Source: Aquipluma nitroreducens (GTDB taxonomy: Bacteria; Bacteroidota; Bacteroidia; Bacteroidales; Prolixibacteraceae). Taken from it: a stretch of DNA of 64,000 nucleotides. The notes beneath the pieces are model-generated. The model searched no databases and was not told where the DNA came from. It saw nothing but the letters and a program-made list of their open reading frames with translations. Shown here piece after piece: positions 46,491 through 54,450 of this stretch (its first letter is position 1; the number at the start of each line of letters is the position of its first letter). Location: the NCBI RefSeq assembly GCF_009689585.1, contig NZ_AP018694.1, forward strand, positions 4,269,501 through 4,333,500, written 5' to 3'. The translations under genes and the position numbers were made by a program.

Positions 46491-47522
46491 ATGAAAGTAG
46501 TTACATTCGGAGAAATCATGTTGCGACTTGCAACTCCTGGTTATTTGCGTTTTAATCAAACTGATAGTTTAACAGCCACTTTTGGTGGTGGTGAGGCCAA
46601 TGTGGCCGTTTCGCTTGCCAATTTTGGTATTCCGGTCGATTTTGTGACCAGGTTGCCCAAAAATGATATTGCACAGAGTTGTGTAATGGATCTGCGGAAA
46701 TACGGAGTCGGAGTAGATCAGATCGTTTATGGTGGCGATCGTTTGGGTATCTATTTTCTGGAAACAGGCGCTGTAAGCCGCGGTAGTAAAGTGGTTTACG
46801 ACCGTGCACATTCCGCAGTTTCTGAAATAAAATCAGGAATGATTGACTGGAACAAGGTTTTTGAAGGAGTAAACTGGTTTCACTGGACTGGAATTACCCC
46901 GGCAATTTCTCAGGGCGCTGCCGATGTTTGTCTGGAAGCCATTCAGAAAGCCAACGAAAAGGGAATTACCGTTTCATGCGATTTGAATTACCGCAAGAAT
47001 TTATGGAACTACGGCAAAAAAGCTGGCGAAGTGATGCCTGCGCTGGTTGCCGGAACCGATGTGATTTTGGGCAATGAAGAAGATGCCGAAAAAGTATTGG
47101 GTATTAAACCTGAAGGCGTTGATGTAACTGGTGGTCATGTTGAGGCTGTAGCTTATGAATCTGTTTCAAAACAGATTATGGCGAAATTTCCGCGTTGTAA
47201 AAAAGTAATTACTACTTTGCGTGGATCAATTAATGCCAACCATAACAGTTGGTCGGGTGTGCTTTGGGACGGAAAAACTTTGTTTGAAGCTCCGACTTAT
47301 CAGATTACAGATATTGTTGACCGTGTTGGTGGTGGCGATTCATTTATGGGTGGTTTGATTTACGGGTTGCTGACTTATACCGGTGATGATCAGAAAGCCC
47401 TGAACTTTGCAGTTGCAGCATCGTGTCTGAAACATACCATTTACGGCGACTACAACCAGGTAACTGTTGATGAAGTTGAAAAACTCATGGGTGGCGATGC
47501 TTCGGGTCGGGTAGCAAGATAG
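46491..47522 (+). CDS. kdgK: 2-dehydro-3-deoxygluconokinase
   Basis: A 343-residue cytoplasmic PfkB-family kinase phosphorylating 2-dehydro-3-deoxy-D-gluconate to KDPG. The N-terminus KVVTFGEIMLRLATPGYLRF and the block FGGGEANVAVSLANFG are standard for KdgK. FDLNYRK-like CDLNYRKNLWNYG lies near residue 165, and DRVGGGDSFMGGLIYGL with the catalytic Asp near 280. The downstream gene encodes KDPG aldolase, supporting the substrate. Confidence 0.92.
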   Translation: MKVVTFGEIMLRLATPGYLRFNQTDSLTATFGGGEANVAVSLANFGIPVDFVTRLPKNDIAQSCVMDLRKYGVGVDQIVYGGDRLGIYFLETGAVSRGSKVVYDRAHSAVSEIKSGMIDWNKVFEGVNWFHWTGITPAISQGAADVCLEAIQKANEKGITVSCDLNYRKNLWNYGKKAGEVMPALVAGTDVILGNEEDAEKVLGIKPEGVDVTGGHVEAVAYESVSKQIMAKFPRCKKVITTLRGSINANHNSWSGVLWDGKTLFEAPTYQITDIVDRVGGGDSFMGGLIYGLLTYTGDDQKALNFAVAASCLKHTIYGDYNQVTVDEVEKLMGGDASGRVAR

Positions 47523-47556
47523 GAGCCTCCCCCAACCCCTCGAAAGGAGGGAAGTA
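47522..47556. repeat. GC-rich palindromic repeat at the kdgK stop
   Basis: GAGCCTCCCCCAACCCCTCG is followed by AAAGGAGGGAAGT. It begins directly at the kdgK stop codon. Confidence 0.7.
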
Positions 47557-47590
47557 AAAAGTTCTCTGACATGGAATTTGTTTCTTGAAA

Positions 47591-47627
47591 ATTCAATATT
47601 GGAAATTGACAAATATCCAATATTGAA
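47591..47627. repeat. AT-rich inverted repeat before kdgA
   Basis: ATTCAATATTGGA (47591-47603) is mirrored by TCCAATATTGAAT (47615-47627), a perfect 13-base stem with an 11-base loop. Confidence 0.7.
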
Positions 47628-47689
47628 TAAACAATACACAATTACCAAATATAATAAACAAGAGTATAAATTTAAATTCTGGTTGTCCC

Positions 47690-47728
47690 ACCAGTTCTCC
47701 CCCTTCGGGGGAGTTAGAGGGGGCTTTA
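47690..47728. repeat. GC-rich palindromic repeat before kdgA
   Basis: TTCTCCCCCTTCGGGGGAGT is followed by TAGAGGGGGCTTTA. GGGGGC ends 6 bases before the ATG at 47731, so the repeat forms the whole translation-initiation region. Confidence 0.75.
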
Positions 47729-47730
47729 TT

Positions 47731-48402
47731 ATGGCAAGGTTTACAAGAATTGAAGTAACAATAAAAATGCAGGAAACCGGCATGGTTCCGGTATTTTACC
47801 ATAGAGATGCCAATGTTTGCAAGCAGGTTGTCAAAGCTTGTTACGAAGGTGGCGTTCGTGTTTTCGAATTCACTAACCGAGGAGATTTTGCTCACGAGGT
47901 ATTTGCTGAAGTATCGAAATGGGCAGCGAAAGAAACTCCTGAAATGATTCTGGGAGTTGGTTCGGTAATCGATAGTGCAACAGCTGCATTGTATATTCAG
48001 TTGGGCTCTAATTTCATTGTTTCTCCACTGATCGACGAAGATACAGCTCGATTCTGCAATCGTCGTAAAATTGCATGGAGCCCAGGTTGCGGTTCGGTTA
48101 CAGAGATTAACCGTGCACACGAATTGGGTGCCGAAGTGGTAAAAGTATTCCCGGGTTCATCGGTTGGTGGTCCTGATTTTATTTCAGGAGTGAAAGGCCC
48201 GATGCCTTGGGCCAGTATTATGCCAACCGGAGGCGTTTCTCCGGATGAAGCTAACCTGAAAGGCTGGTTCAAAGCCGGAGTTCATTGCGTTGGTATGGGA
48301 TCACAATTGTTCCCGAAAGAAGTGATCGAAGCCGGAGACTACAGCGTTATTGCCGAAAAATGCAGTCAGGCATTAGAGATCATTAAAAAGCTCAGATCAT
48401 AA
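47731..48402 (+). CDS. kdgA: KDPG / 4-hydroxy-2-oxoglutarate aldolase
   Basis: A 223-residue cytoplasmic class I aldolase cleaving 2-dehydro-3-deoxy-6-phosphogluconate to pyruvate and glyceraldehyde 3-phosphate. GGVRVFEFTNRGDFA holds the catalytic Glu, and GAEVVKVFPGSSVGG holds the Schiff-base Lys. Phosphate binding is in MPTGGVSPDE. I start at MARFTRIEVTIK (47731), since the longer frame upstream translates repeat DNA. It completes the kdgK-kdgA branch. Confidence 0.93.
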   Translation: MARFTRIEVTIKMQETGMVPVFYHRDANVCKQVVKACYEGGVRVFEFTNRGDFAHEVFAEVSKWAAKETPEMILGVGSVIDSATAALYIQLGSNFIVSPLIDEDTARFCNRRKIAWSPGCGSVTEINRAHELGAEVVKVFPGSSVGGPDFISGVKGPMPWASIMPTGGVSPDEANLKGWFKAGVHCVGMGSQLFPKEVIEAGDYSVIAEKCSQALEIIKKLRS

Positions 48403-48439
48403 CTAAATATAAACCAATACTAAACTCTAAAACTAAATT

Positions 48440-49885
48440 ATGCAATCGACCAATAGCCTTGCGAAGATGACGAACTACCGATGGACAATAGTTGCCCTCT
48501 TGTTTGTGGCCACAACTATTAATTATCTTGATCGTCAGGTCTTGTCCCTAACCTGGGATGAGTTTATTATGCCCGAATTTCATTGGAATGAAAATCATTA
48601 CGGAACGATTACTTCCATTTTTTCAATTGTTTATGCCGTTTCAATGTTGTTTGCCGGAAGTTTTGTAGACTGGCTGGGAACTAAAAGAGGATTTTTGTGG
48701 GCAATCGGAGTGTGGTCGGTAGGTGCTTGTATGCACGCTCTTTGTGGTGTAGTTACTGAAAGTTGGGTAGGCTTACATTCTGCGGCTGAATTGGCACAGG
48801 CTGTTGGTGATGTTGCAGTACTTATTTCCACAGTCAGTATGTATGCCTTTATTGTTGCACGTATTATTTTGGCTATTGGAGAGGCTGGAAACTTTCCTGC
48901 TGCCATTAAGGTTACTGCTGAATATTTTCCTAAAAAAGACCGTGCTTATGCTACCAGTATTTTCAATGCCGGTGCTTCTGTCGGTGCGCTAATTGCTCCG
49001 CTTTCAATTCCTTTTTTGGCTGCTGCTTATGGTTGGGAAATGTCCTTCGTCGTGATTGGTGCTTTGGGATTTCTTTGGATGGGTTTTTGGGTATTCTTGT
49101 ATAAAAAACCGGAACAAAATAAATTCGTAAACAGTGCCGAGCTAAATTATATTTTATCCGACAGGGAATCGAAAGATGAGTTGGAAATGCAAGCCTCTGC
49201 TGTTCAGGAAAAGAAAGTTTCGTTTATCGATTGTTTCAAGTATAAACAAACCTGGGCATTTGCATTTGGTAAGTTTATGACCGATGGCGTTTGGTGGTTC
49301 TTTCTGTTTTGGACTCCATCGTATCTGAATATGCAGTTTGGAATTAAAACATCTGACGGATTAGGTGCAGCTCTTATTTTCACCTTATACGCCCTTGCCA
49401 CACTTTCAATTTATGGTGGAAAACTACCTTCAATCATTATCAAAAAAACCGGACTGAACCCATATGCCGCTCGCATGAAAGCCATGTTTATTTTTGCATT
49501 TATTCCACTTTTGGTTTTGTTGGCTCAACCTTTAGGAACCTTTTCGCCTTGGTTTCCAATTATCCTGATAGGTTTCGGATGTGCGGCTCATCAGTCGTGG
49601 TCGGCAAATATATTCACAACGGTTGGCGATATGTTCCCAAAACATGCCATTGCAACAATCATCGGAATTGGTGGAATGGCAGGTGGAGTAGGATCTATGA
49701 TTCTGCAAAAATCGGCCGGAGCTCTATTCGTTTATGCCGGCGAAACCAAAATGACTTTCCTTGGATTTGAAGGAAAACCTGCTGGTTATTTCATGGTATT
49801 CATTTTTTGTGCTGTGGCTTACCTGATTGGCTGGACTGTTATGAAATCATTGGTGCCGAAGTATAAACCGATTACAGATTTATAA
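48440..49885 (+). CDS. MFS hexuronate transporter (ExuT-like, ACS family)
   Basis: A 481-residue inner membrane transporter with about 12 helices. NYRWTIVALLFVATTINYLD then RQVLS is the typical opening of anion:cation symporters of the ExuT/glucarate group. SFVDWLGTKRGF matches MFS motif A, and IGEAGNFPAAIKVTAEYFPKK follows in helix 5. At the end of the uxaE-uxaC-kdgK-kdgA run it probably takes up glucuronate and galacturonate. Confidence 0.88.
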   Translation: MQSTNSLAKMTNYRWTIVALLFVATTINYLDRQVLSLTWDEFIMPEFHWNENHYGTITSIFSIVYAVSMLFAGSFVDWLGTKRGFLWAIGVWSVGACMHALCGVVTESWVGLHSAAELAQAVGDVAVLISTVSMYAFIVARIILAIGEAGNFPAAIKVTAEYFPKKDRAYATSIFNAGASVGALIAPLSIPFLAAAYGWEMSFVVIGALGFLWMGFWVFLYKKPEQNKFVNSAELNYILSDRESKDELEMQASAVQEKKVSFIDCFKYKQTWAFAFGKFMTDGVWWFFLFWTPSYLNMQFGIKTSDGLGAALIFTLYALATLSIYGGKLPSIIIKKTGLNPYAARMKAMFIFAFIPLLVLLAQPLGTFSPWFPIILIGFGCAAHQSWSANIFTTVGDMFPKHAIATIIGIGGMAGGVGSMILQKSAGALFVYAGETKMTFLGFEGKPAGYFMVFIFCAVAYLIGWTVMKSLVPKYKPITDL

Positions 49886-49912
49886 TAGAATTTTTTAGAG
49901 ATTCGATTTTTC

Positions 49913-49953
49913 AAGTAAAGAAGCAGGTCATTTGGCCTGCTTCTTTACTTTTA
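49913..49953 (+). terminator. rho-independent terminator of the hexuronate operon
   Basis: AAGTAAAGAAGCAGG (49913-49927) pairs perfectly with CCTGCTTCTTTACTT (49936-49950) around TCATTTGG and is followed by TTAT. Confidence 0.92.
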
Positions 49954-50047
49954 TTAACGTTTGAATCAACAACCTTTACAAGTAATAATTGTTTGAATTG
50001 GCAATAGAAACATAGAGTCCAACGTTTTTTATTATCATTACGTCTGA

Positions 50048-50347
50048 ATGAAGATATTTAAGAAGATAAGTTTATTAATCGTGTTTTTTCTAACATTTTC
50101 TCTGGGATTTGGAGATTCAGTTTCCTTATCAGGAGAGCAGCTTGTTGTGGTCGAAAATCAGGATGAAAGACGGTCTCCCAGCGAAGATTTGGCGCCGGAA
50201 TTTGATGACCAGGAAGACGGGAGTTTTATCGATAATTATGTGTCCTGCAATTGTATTTCAATAACTAAAGAGCGTATTTATACTGAGGTATTTCCTTTTT
50301 ACACTTCATATAACTTCACATTCTGGCAACCGCCCCAGAATTTCTGA
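50048..50347 (+). CDS. small secreted protein of unknown function
   Basis: A 99-residue protein with a signal peptide (MKIFKKISLLIVFFLTFSLGF). A short acidic, charged region (QDERRSPSEDLAPEFDDQEDG) follows, then a tail with two Cys and many aromatics (YVSCNCISITKERIYTEVFP, YTSYNFTFWQPPQNF). I recognise no family. It stands alone between two terminators; the following 160 bases hold nothing recognisable. The start is the only ATG near the signal peptide. Confidence 0.55.
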   Translation: MKIFKKISLLIVFFLTFSLGFGDSVSLSGEQLVVVENQDERRSPSEDLAPEFDDQEDGSFIDNYVSCNCISITKERIYTEVFPFYTSYNFTFWQPPQNF

Positions 50348-50507
50348 TTTTATCTTCAACTAAATTAGAACTGGTAACAAAAGTTTCCTTACCAGTAAAA
50401 AATCTGTTTAAACTTTATTTGCGATTCTTGATAGAGGGCGTTCTGCGCAGGATAATTAAACAGATCACATCAATTTTTTCAAATAGGTAAAACTTAAAAA
50501 TATTAGT

Positions 50508-50945
50508 ATGAATTTTTTAGAACACTTTGACCATCCAAGCCGAAAGCAAGACAAAGAGCATTTTGGCCACCTTATACAGATTGCAATGGCTGACGGGAAA
50601 ATAGAAACTTCGGAATTGGAAATGTTACATCGCTTTGGCAGTAAATTGGGGCTAACTGCTACTGAAGTCGATGATTTGCTTGAGGCCAGCATAAAGTCGG
50701 CATATATTCCGCCATATGAATTAGAAAAGCGATTTGGGCAACTTTTTGATGTTGTTAAAATGGTTTTTGCCGACGGTAAGGTTGACAATAATGAAATGCG
50801 TCTGGCAACAGGAATTGCTTTAAAATCGGGGTTTACAGAACAAGAAATACCTGTTCTTTTGGCTCTGCTGATTAGCGGAATAAAAAATGGGGATGACGAA
50901 GAAGATCTTTTTGAGTTGTATAAAAAGCGAAGGATGGTCAAATAA
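50508..50945 (+). CDS. TerB-like (tellurite resistance TerB family) protein
   Basis: A 145-residue all-helical cytoplasmic protein. GHLIQIAMADGKIETSELEM and VVKMVFADGKVDNNEMRLAT are the paired acidic metal-binding loops of the TerB/DjlA-like fold. No other ter genes are adjacent, so tellurite resistance should not be inferred. It is transcribed alone. Confidence 0.8.
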   Translation: MNFLEHFDHPSRKQDKEHFGHLIQIAMADGKIETSELEMLHRFGSKLGLTATEVDDLLEASIKSAYIPPYELEKRFGQLFDVVKMVFADGKVDNNEMRLATGIALKSGFTEQEIPVLLALLISGIKNGDDEEDLFELYKKRRMVK

Positions 50946-51025
50946 AAGAAACGGATATAATATTTTGTCAGTCAATCAAACAAATGATTAACGTCAATAT
51001 CCTTCTGCGGAAGTTAAAACTCTTG

Positions 51026-51064
51026 CGGTCATCAGATTTATACCTGATGACCGTTCGTTTTTAT
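51026..51064 (+). terminator. hairpin terminator
   Basis: CGGTCATCAG pairs perfectly with CTGATGACCG around ATTTATAC, then TTCGTTTTTAT. Confidence 0.85.
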
Positions 51065-51223
51065 AAAGTGGACTCAGTCTTGACGTTTTAGGTATGCAAC
51101 CAGATATTCTTGTTTTTTTCAAATGCTTTTTGCCAAATGCGAATTGTATTTTTCAATATTTCAGATTGTTTAAAGATCCTTTACATAGTGTGCATTTTTA
51201 AATTCCCACCTAAATGCGGGAAT

Positions 51224-51251
51224 AAAAAAGCGACCTTCTTTCGAAAGTCGC
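51224..51251 (-). terminator. rho-independent terminator of the gpx gene
   Basis: On the minus strand GCGACTTTC pairs with GAAGGTCGC (one G-U pair) and is followed by TTTTTTATT. Confidence 0.82.
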
Positions 51252-51281
51252 CGCAAAATCAATCCACCAATTCAATAAATG

Positions 51282-51818
51282 CTATTTTTTAATCCAGCTT
51301 ACAATTTGCTCATCATCAGGTAATGTTTTCGAGTAATATACATTCACCAGTTTACCATTCTCATCAATCAGATATTTCTGAAAGTTCCATTTTACATCCG
51401 AATCCATCACTCCGTTTTCACTTTTGCTGGTAAGCCATTTGTACAATGGATTCATGTCGGCTCCTTTTACTGAAATCTTCGACATCATTTTGAAAGTTAC
51501 ACCGTAATTTTTTTCACAGAATTCAGCAATTTCCTTGTTGGTTCCGGGTTCCTGACTCATAAAATTGTTAGCCGGAAAACCGATAATCGTGAATTTATCG
51601 CCACCATAAGTTTCGAACAACGATTGGAGTTGCTTGTACTGTGGCGTAAATCCACATTTCGAAGCGGTATTTACAACCAATACTTTTTTACCCTTCAGGC
51701 TCGAAAGATCAAAGTCCTTTCCATCAATATCTTTTACCTTAAAATCGTAGAACGATTGCTGACTGAAAACAACGGTTGTCAATATGATTAAACCAAAAAC
51801 TAAAGTGAGTTTTTTCAT
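51282..51818 (-). CDS. exported glutathione peroxidase family protein
   Basis: A 178-residue thiol peroxidase. A signal peptide (about 1-20, MKKLTLVFGLIILTTVVFSQ) suggests a periplasmic location. The peroxidatic Cys is in NTASKCGFTPQY (about 55), with Gln/Asn/Trp in GFPANNF and DVKWNFQKYLI. It is the cysteine, not selenocysteine, form, which usually uses thioredoxin-like partners. I start at MKKLTLV; 12 more codons upstream lack family similarity. Confidence 0.92.
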   Translation of the reverse strand: MKKLTLVFGLIILTTVVFSQQSFYDFKVKDIDGKDFDLSSLKGKKVLVVNTASKCGFTPQYKQLQSLFETYGGDKFTIIGFPANNFMSQEPGTNKEIAEFCEKNYGVTFKMMSKISVKGADMNPLYKWLTSKSENGVMDSDVKWNFQKYLIDENGKLVNVYYSKTLPDDEQIVSWIKK

Positions 51819-51968
51819 GATTAAATATTTTAATATATACTGAGGATGAAACAATTCAGCCCATCAAAAGTTTGTTACTCTGTATGAATTAATATTTTGA
51901 CCTTGATTCTGACTTTTTATTCCTGATTCTGTTGATAAGTTTTGACTTTGCCGATTGATCAGAATTAG

Positions 51969-51976
51969 TATATTTG
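51969..51976 (+). promoter_or_regulatory. -7 promoter box of dnaX
   Basis: TATATTTG is an exact TAnnTTTG, 22 bases before the ATG. A TTG lies 18 bases upstream (51948-51950). Confidence 0.5.
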
Positions 51977-51998
51977 GTCGTTCAATTCAGTATGTTTT

Positions 51999-53102
51999 AT
52001 GGAGAATTTTATTGTTTCAGCACGAAAATACAGACCCGATACGTTTCAGACAGTTGTAGGGCAGGCCTCGATTACTTCAACCTTGAAGAATGCGATTAAA
52101 AACAGTCAGCTTGCTCATGCCTATTTGTTTTGCGGTCCGCGTGGCGTTGGAAAAACAACTTGTGCACGTATTTTTGCAAAGACAATTAATTGCCAAAACC
52201 TGACTGCTGATATTGAACCTTGCAACGAATGCGAATCATGTCTGGCTTTCAACGGAAGTCGTTCATACAACATTCATGAGTTGGATGCCGCATCGAACAA
52301 CTCGGTTGACGATATTCGTAACCTGACTGATCAGGTTCGCATTCCGCCACAGATTGGGCATTACAGCATTTATATCATCGATGAGGTTCACATGCTGTCG
52401 CAGGCTGCGTTTAATGCGTTCCTGAAGACTCTCGAAGAACCGCCTCGCCATGCCATTTTTATTTTGGCAACCACCGAAAAGCATAAAATTATTCCAACCA
52501 TTTTATCGCGTTGCCAGATTTTCGATTTTAACCGGATCAAAATTGGCGATATATCAAGCCACTTGAAACATGTAGCTACCAGCGAAAGTGTTTCGGTTGA
52601 AAGCGAGGCCTTAAATGTGATTGCTCAAAAGGCTGATGGAGCGATGAGAGATGCCCTGTCGATTTTCGATCAGATCGTAAGTTTTTCGGGACGGAACATT
52701 ACCTATAAAGATGTCATTTCGAACCTGAATGTGCTTGATTACGATTATTATTTCCGGATAGTCGATTTGTTCCTTGCCAATGATATTTCCGGAAGTTTGC
52801 TGCTTTTCAACGAGATTCTCGATCACGGGTTTGATGGTCACCATTTCATTACTGGTCTGAGTTCGCATTTCCGCGACGTGATGGTATCCAAAGATCCGGT
52901 AACCATTCAGTTGCTTGAAGTAGGTGGAGAAATCAGGGAAAAGTATAAAGTTCAGGCAACCCGCTGCGACAACGATTTTTTGATTGGCGCTTTGCAGATT
53001 GCCAACGAATGCGACCTTCAATACAAAGCCAGTCAGAATAAACGGTTGTTGGTTGAACTGGCTACCATAAAAATAGCGCAACTGACCTTAAAAAAAAAAT
53101 AG
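51999..53102 (+). CDS. dnaX: DNA polymerase III clamp loader subunit gamma (short form of dnaX)
   Basis: The zero frame encodes 367 residues of the clamp loader ATPase. The P-loop is CGPRGVGKTTCARIFAKTIN (about 45). A zinc module CNECESC lies near 76, DEVHMLSQAAFNAFLKTLEE (Walker B) near 127, and TILSRCQIFDF near 167. Domain III ends at about residue 365. The frame stops at TAG (53100-53102) directly after a run of ten A (53090-53099). The adjacent -1 frame is open and encodes the expected tau C-terminus, so this product corresponds to gamma, and a frameshifted product of about 580 residues to tau. A one-base sequencing error in the run is the alternative. Confidence 0.9.
   Translation: MENFIVSARKYRPDTFQTVVGQASITSTLKNAIKNSQLAHAYLFCGPRGVGKTTCARIFAKTINCQNLTADIEPCNECESCLAFNGSRSYNIHELDAASNNSVDDIRNLTDQVRIPPQIGHYSIYIIDEVHMLSQAAFNAFLKTLEEPPRHAIFILATTEKHKIIPTILSRCQIFDFNRIKIGDISSHLKHVATSESVSVESEALNVIAQKADGAMRDALSIFDQIVSFSGRNITYKDVISNLNVLDYDYYFRIVDLFLANDISGSLLLFNEILDHGFDGHHFITGLSSHFRDVMVSKDPVTIQLLEVGGEIREKYKVQATRCDNDFLIGALQIANECDLQYKASQNKRLLVELATIKIAQLTLKKK
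53090..53099 (+). promoter_or_regulatory. A10 slippery run in dnaX
   Basis: In the zero frame the codons are TTA AAA AAA AAA TAG. A -1 shift reads LKKK then IADDTDDQSLLPLFSGGEQ. The run could act by ribosomal slippage or by transcription slippage, as described for dnaX in E. coli and Thermus respectively. Confidence 0.7.
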
Positions 53103-53740
53103 CTGACGATACTGACGATCAGTCGCTTCTTCCACTATTTAGCGGGGGAGAACAGTTGGTACAGCAGTCTGCGACAGCAGGCCCATCGCCGCAAACTCAG
53201 GTTTCACCAACGGTTGGCAATCTGGAACCTATAGAAAAACCGTCGGCTGTAAAAACTATTCGCAGGGTGGGTAGTTCATTTACACCTTCAATCAAAGATG
53301 CCCTTGCCGGTAAGGTAACCGAGAAAAGTATTATCGATGAAATTGCGCAGACGGACTACAACGAATATGAAAATTTCAGTGAACAATTCACTTCGGAACA
53401 ACTGACTGCAAAATGGGCCGAATTTCTTGGCCTCATCTCCGATCGTCCAAATTTAGTCTCAACACTTTCGAATGTTCCGGAATTGACTAACGGCAATAAG
53501 CTATTGCTTAAAATCGGGAACTCGGTTCAGGAAGAGGATGTCAGGCAAATTAAACCAGAGTTAATTAATTTTCTACGAAAAGAACTCCGGAATTCAGGAA
53601 TTGAATTGGCGACGAGTATTGAAAAGATTGAATCGGAACGTACTCACTTCAACGATTCGGAGAAGTTACAAATACTCATGCAAAAGAATCCTGAATTATT
53701 TGAATTAAAGCAAAAGTTCAACCTCGATTTTAATGCTTGA
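53099..53740 (+). CDS. dnaX: DNA polymerase III tau C-terminal part, read after -1 shift in dnaX
   Basis: The -1 frame from the A10 run is open for 213 codons to the TAA at 53738. Its first part is acidic and low-complexity (ADDTDDQSLLPLFSGGEQ, then a Gln/Pro/Ser-rich linker). The last about 130 residues (EQLTAKWAEFLGLISDRPNL to the end) resemble the C-terminal domain of Bacteroidota tau, which contacts polymerase. It has no plausible start of its own, so it is expressed only through frameshifting or as a correct in-frame fusion if the run is miscounted. Confidence 0.8.
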   Translation: MADDTDDQSLLPLFSGGEQLVQQSATAGPSPQTQVSPTVGNLEPIEKPSAVKTIRRVGSSFTPSIKDALAGKVTEKSIIDEIAQTDYNEYENFSEQFTSEQLTAKWAEFLGLISDRPNLVSTLSNVPELTNGNKLLLKIGNSVQEEDVRQIKPELINFLRKELRNSGIELATSIEKIESERTHFNDSEKLQILMQKNPELFELKQKFNLDFNA

Positions 53741-53850
53741 TTGTTAACTCTTTCTGAATATTTAACATTTTATTGTATTCGTATTTCAGAATCGGGTGGG
53801 AGAGAATTTAATTTTTTGTACTTTTATTCAAAATTGAAAAACCAAAGGCT

Positions 53851-54363
53851 ATGATTAAGAAGGAAGTTTTAGATGCGCTGAATGAACAGATTAATGCTGA
53901 ATCCTATTCTGCATTTATGTATTTGTCGATGGCTGCTTATTTCGAGAATATGGGGCTTTCAGGTTTTGCCAACTGGATGAAAGTGCAATATCAGGAAGAA
54001 GCTGCGCATGCCTTAAAATTCTTTAACTATGTAACAGACCGCGGAGGAAGAGTTGTTTTGAAAGCAATAGATCAGGTACCGGTTGATTTTGACGGCATTG
54101 TTGATGTTTACGAAAAGACCTTGGCTCACGAAAATCATGTTACTGGTTTAATTAATAATTTGATGAATGTAGCTATTGCGGCCAGCGACCACGCCTCGCA
54201 GAGCTTTTTTAAGTGGTTTGTCGATGAGCAGGTTGAGGAAGAAGCTAATGTGGAAAAAATTCTGGCAACACTAAAGCTCATCAATGGTCAGGGTAATGGT
54301 ATTTTTATGATGGATCGTGAATTAGGACAGCGTGTTTTTGTTGATCCAAATGCGGCAGTTTAA
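53851..54363 (+). CDS. ftnA: ferritin
   Basis: A 170-residue iron-storage protein forming a 24-mer. The ferroxidase ligands are visible in NAESYSAFMYLSMAAYFE (Glu17), QEEAAHALKFF (Glu50, His53), LAHENHV (Glu94) and WFVDEQVEEEANV (Gln127). Length and motifs match bacterial FtnA. It is transcribed alone. Confidence 0.95.
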   Translation: MIKKEVLDALNEQINAESYSAFMYLSMAAYFENMGLSGFANWMKVQYQEEAAHALKFFNYVTDRGGRVVLKAIDQVPVDFDGIVDVYEKTLAHENHVTGLINNLMNVAIAASDHASQSFFKWFVDEQVEEEANVEKILATLKLINGQGNGIFMMDRELGQRVFVDPNAAV

Positions 54364-54385
54364 ATTTTTTCAAAATATATTTGTG

Positions 54386-54414
54386 AAAAGGCTGCCATAC
54401 GGTAGCCTTTTTTG
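54386..54414 (+). terminator. rho-independent terminator of the ferritin gene
   Basis: AAAAGGCTGCC pairs with GGTAGCCTTTT around ATAC (one mismatch) and is followed by T's. Confidence 0.85.
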
Positions 54415-54450
54415 TTCGATATTCGTTACAATTCAAAATGGTAATATAAT

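Larger units (their letters stand above)
50946..51281. other. intergenic region between convergent terB-like and gpx genes
   Basis: The 336 bases contain two hairpin terminators (51026-51064 and 51224-51251). A small 60-codon frame at 51110-51292 crosses the second terminator and is not credible. Nothing else is seen. Confidence 0.6.

Noticed and set aside
46345-47728. GC-rich repeats considered as a CRISPR array
   Set aside because: The units are imperfect, irregularly spaced and lie between genes; no cas genes are present.
47578-47730. 51 extra N-terminal codons of the KDPG aldolase
   Set aside because: They translate two intergenic repeats and the aldolase fold starts at 47731.
51110-51292. 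60-codon frame between terB-like and gpx genes
   Set aside because: It runs through the gpx terminator and overlaps the gpx 3' end.
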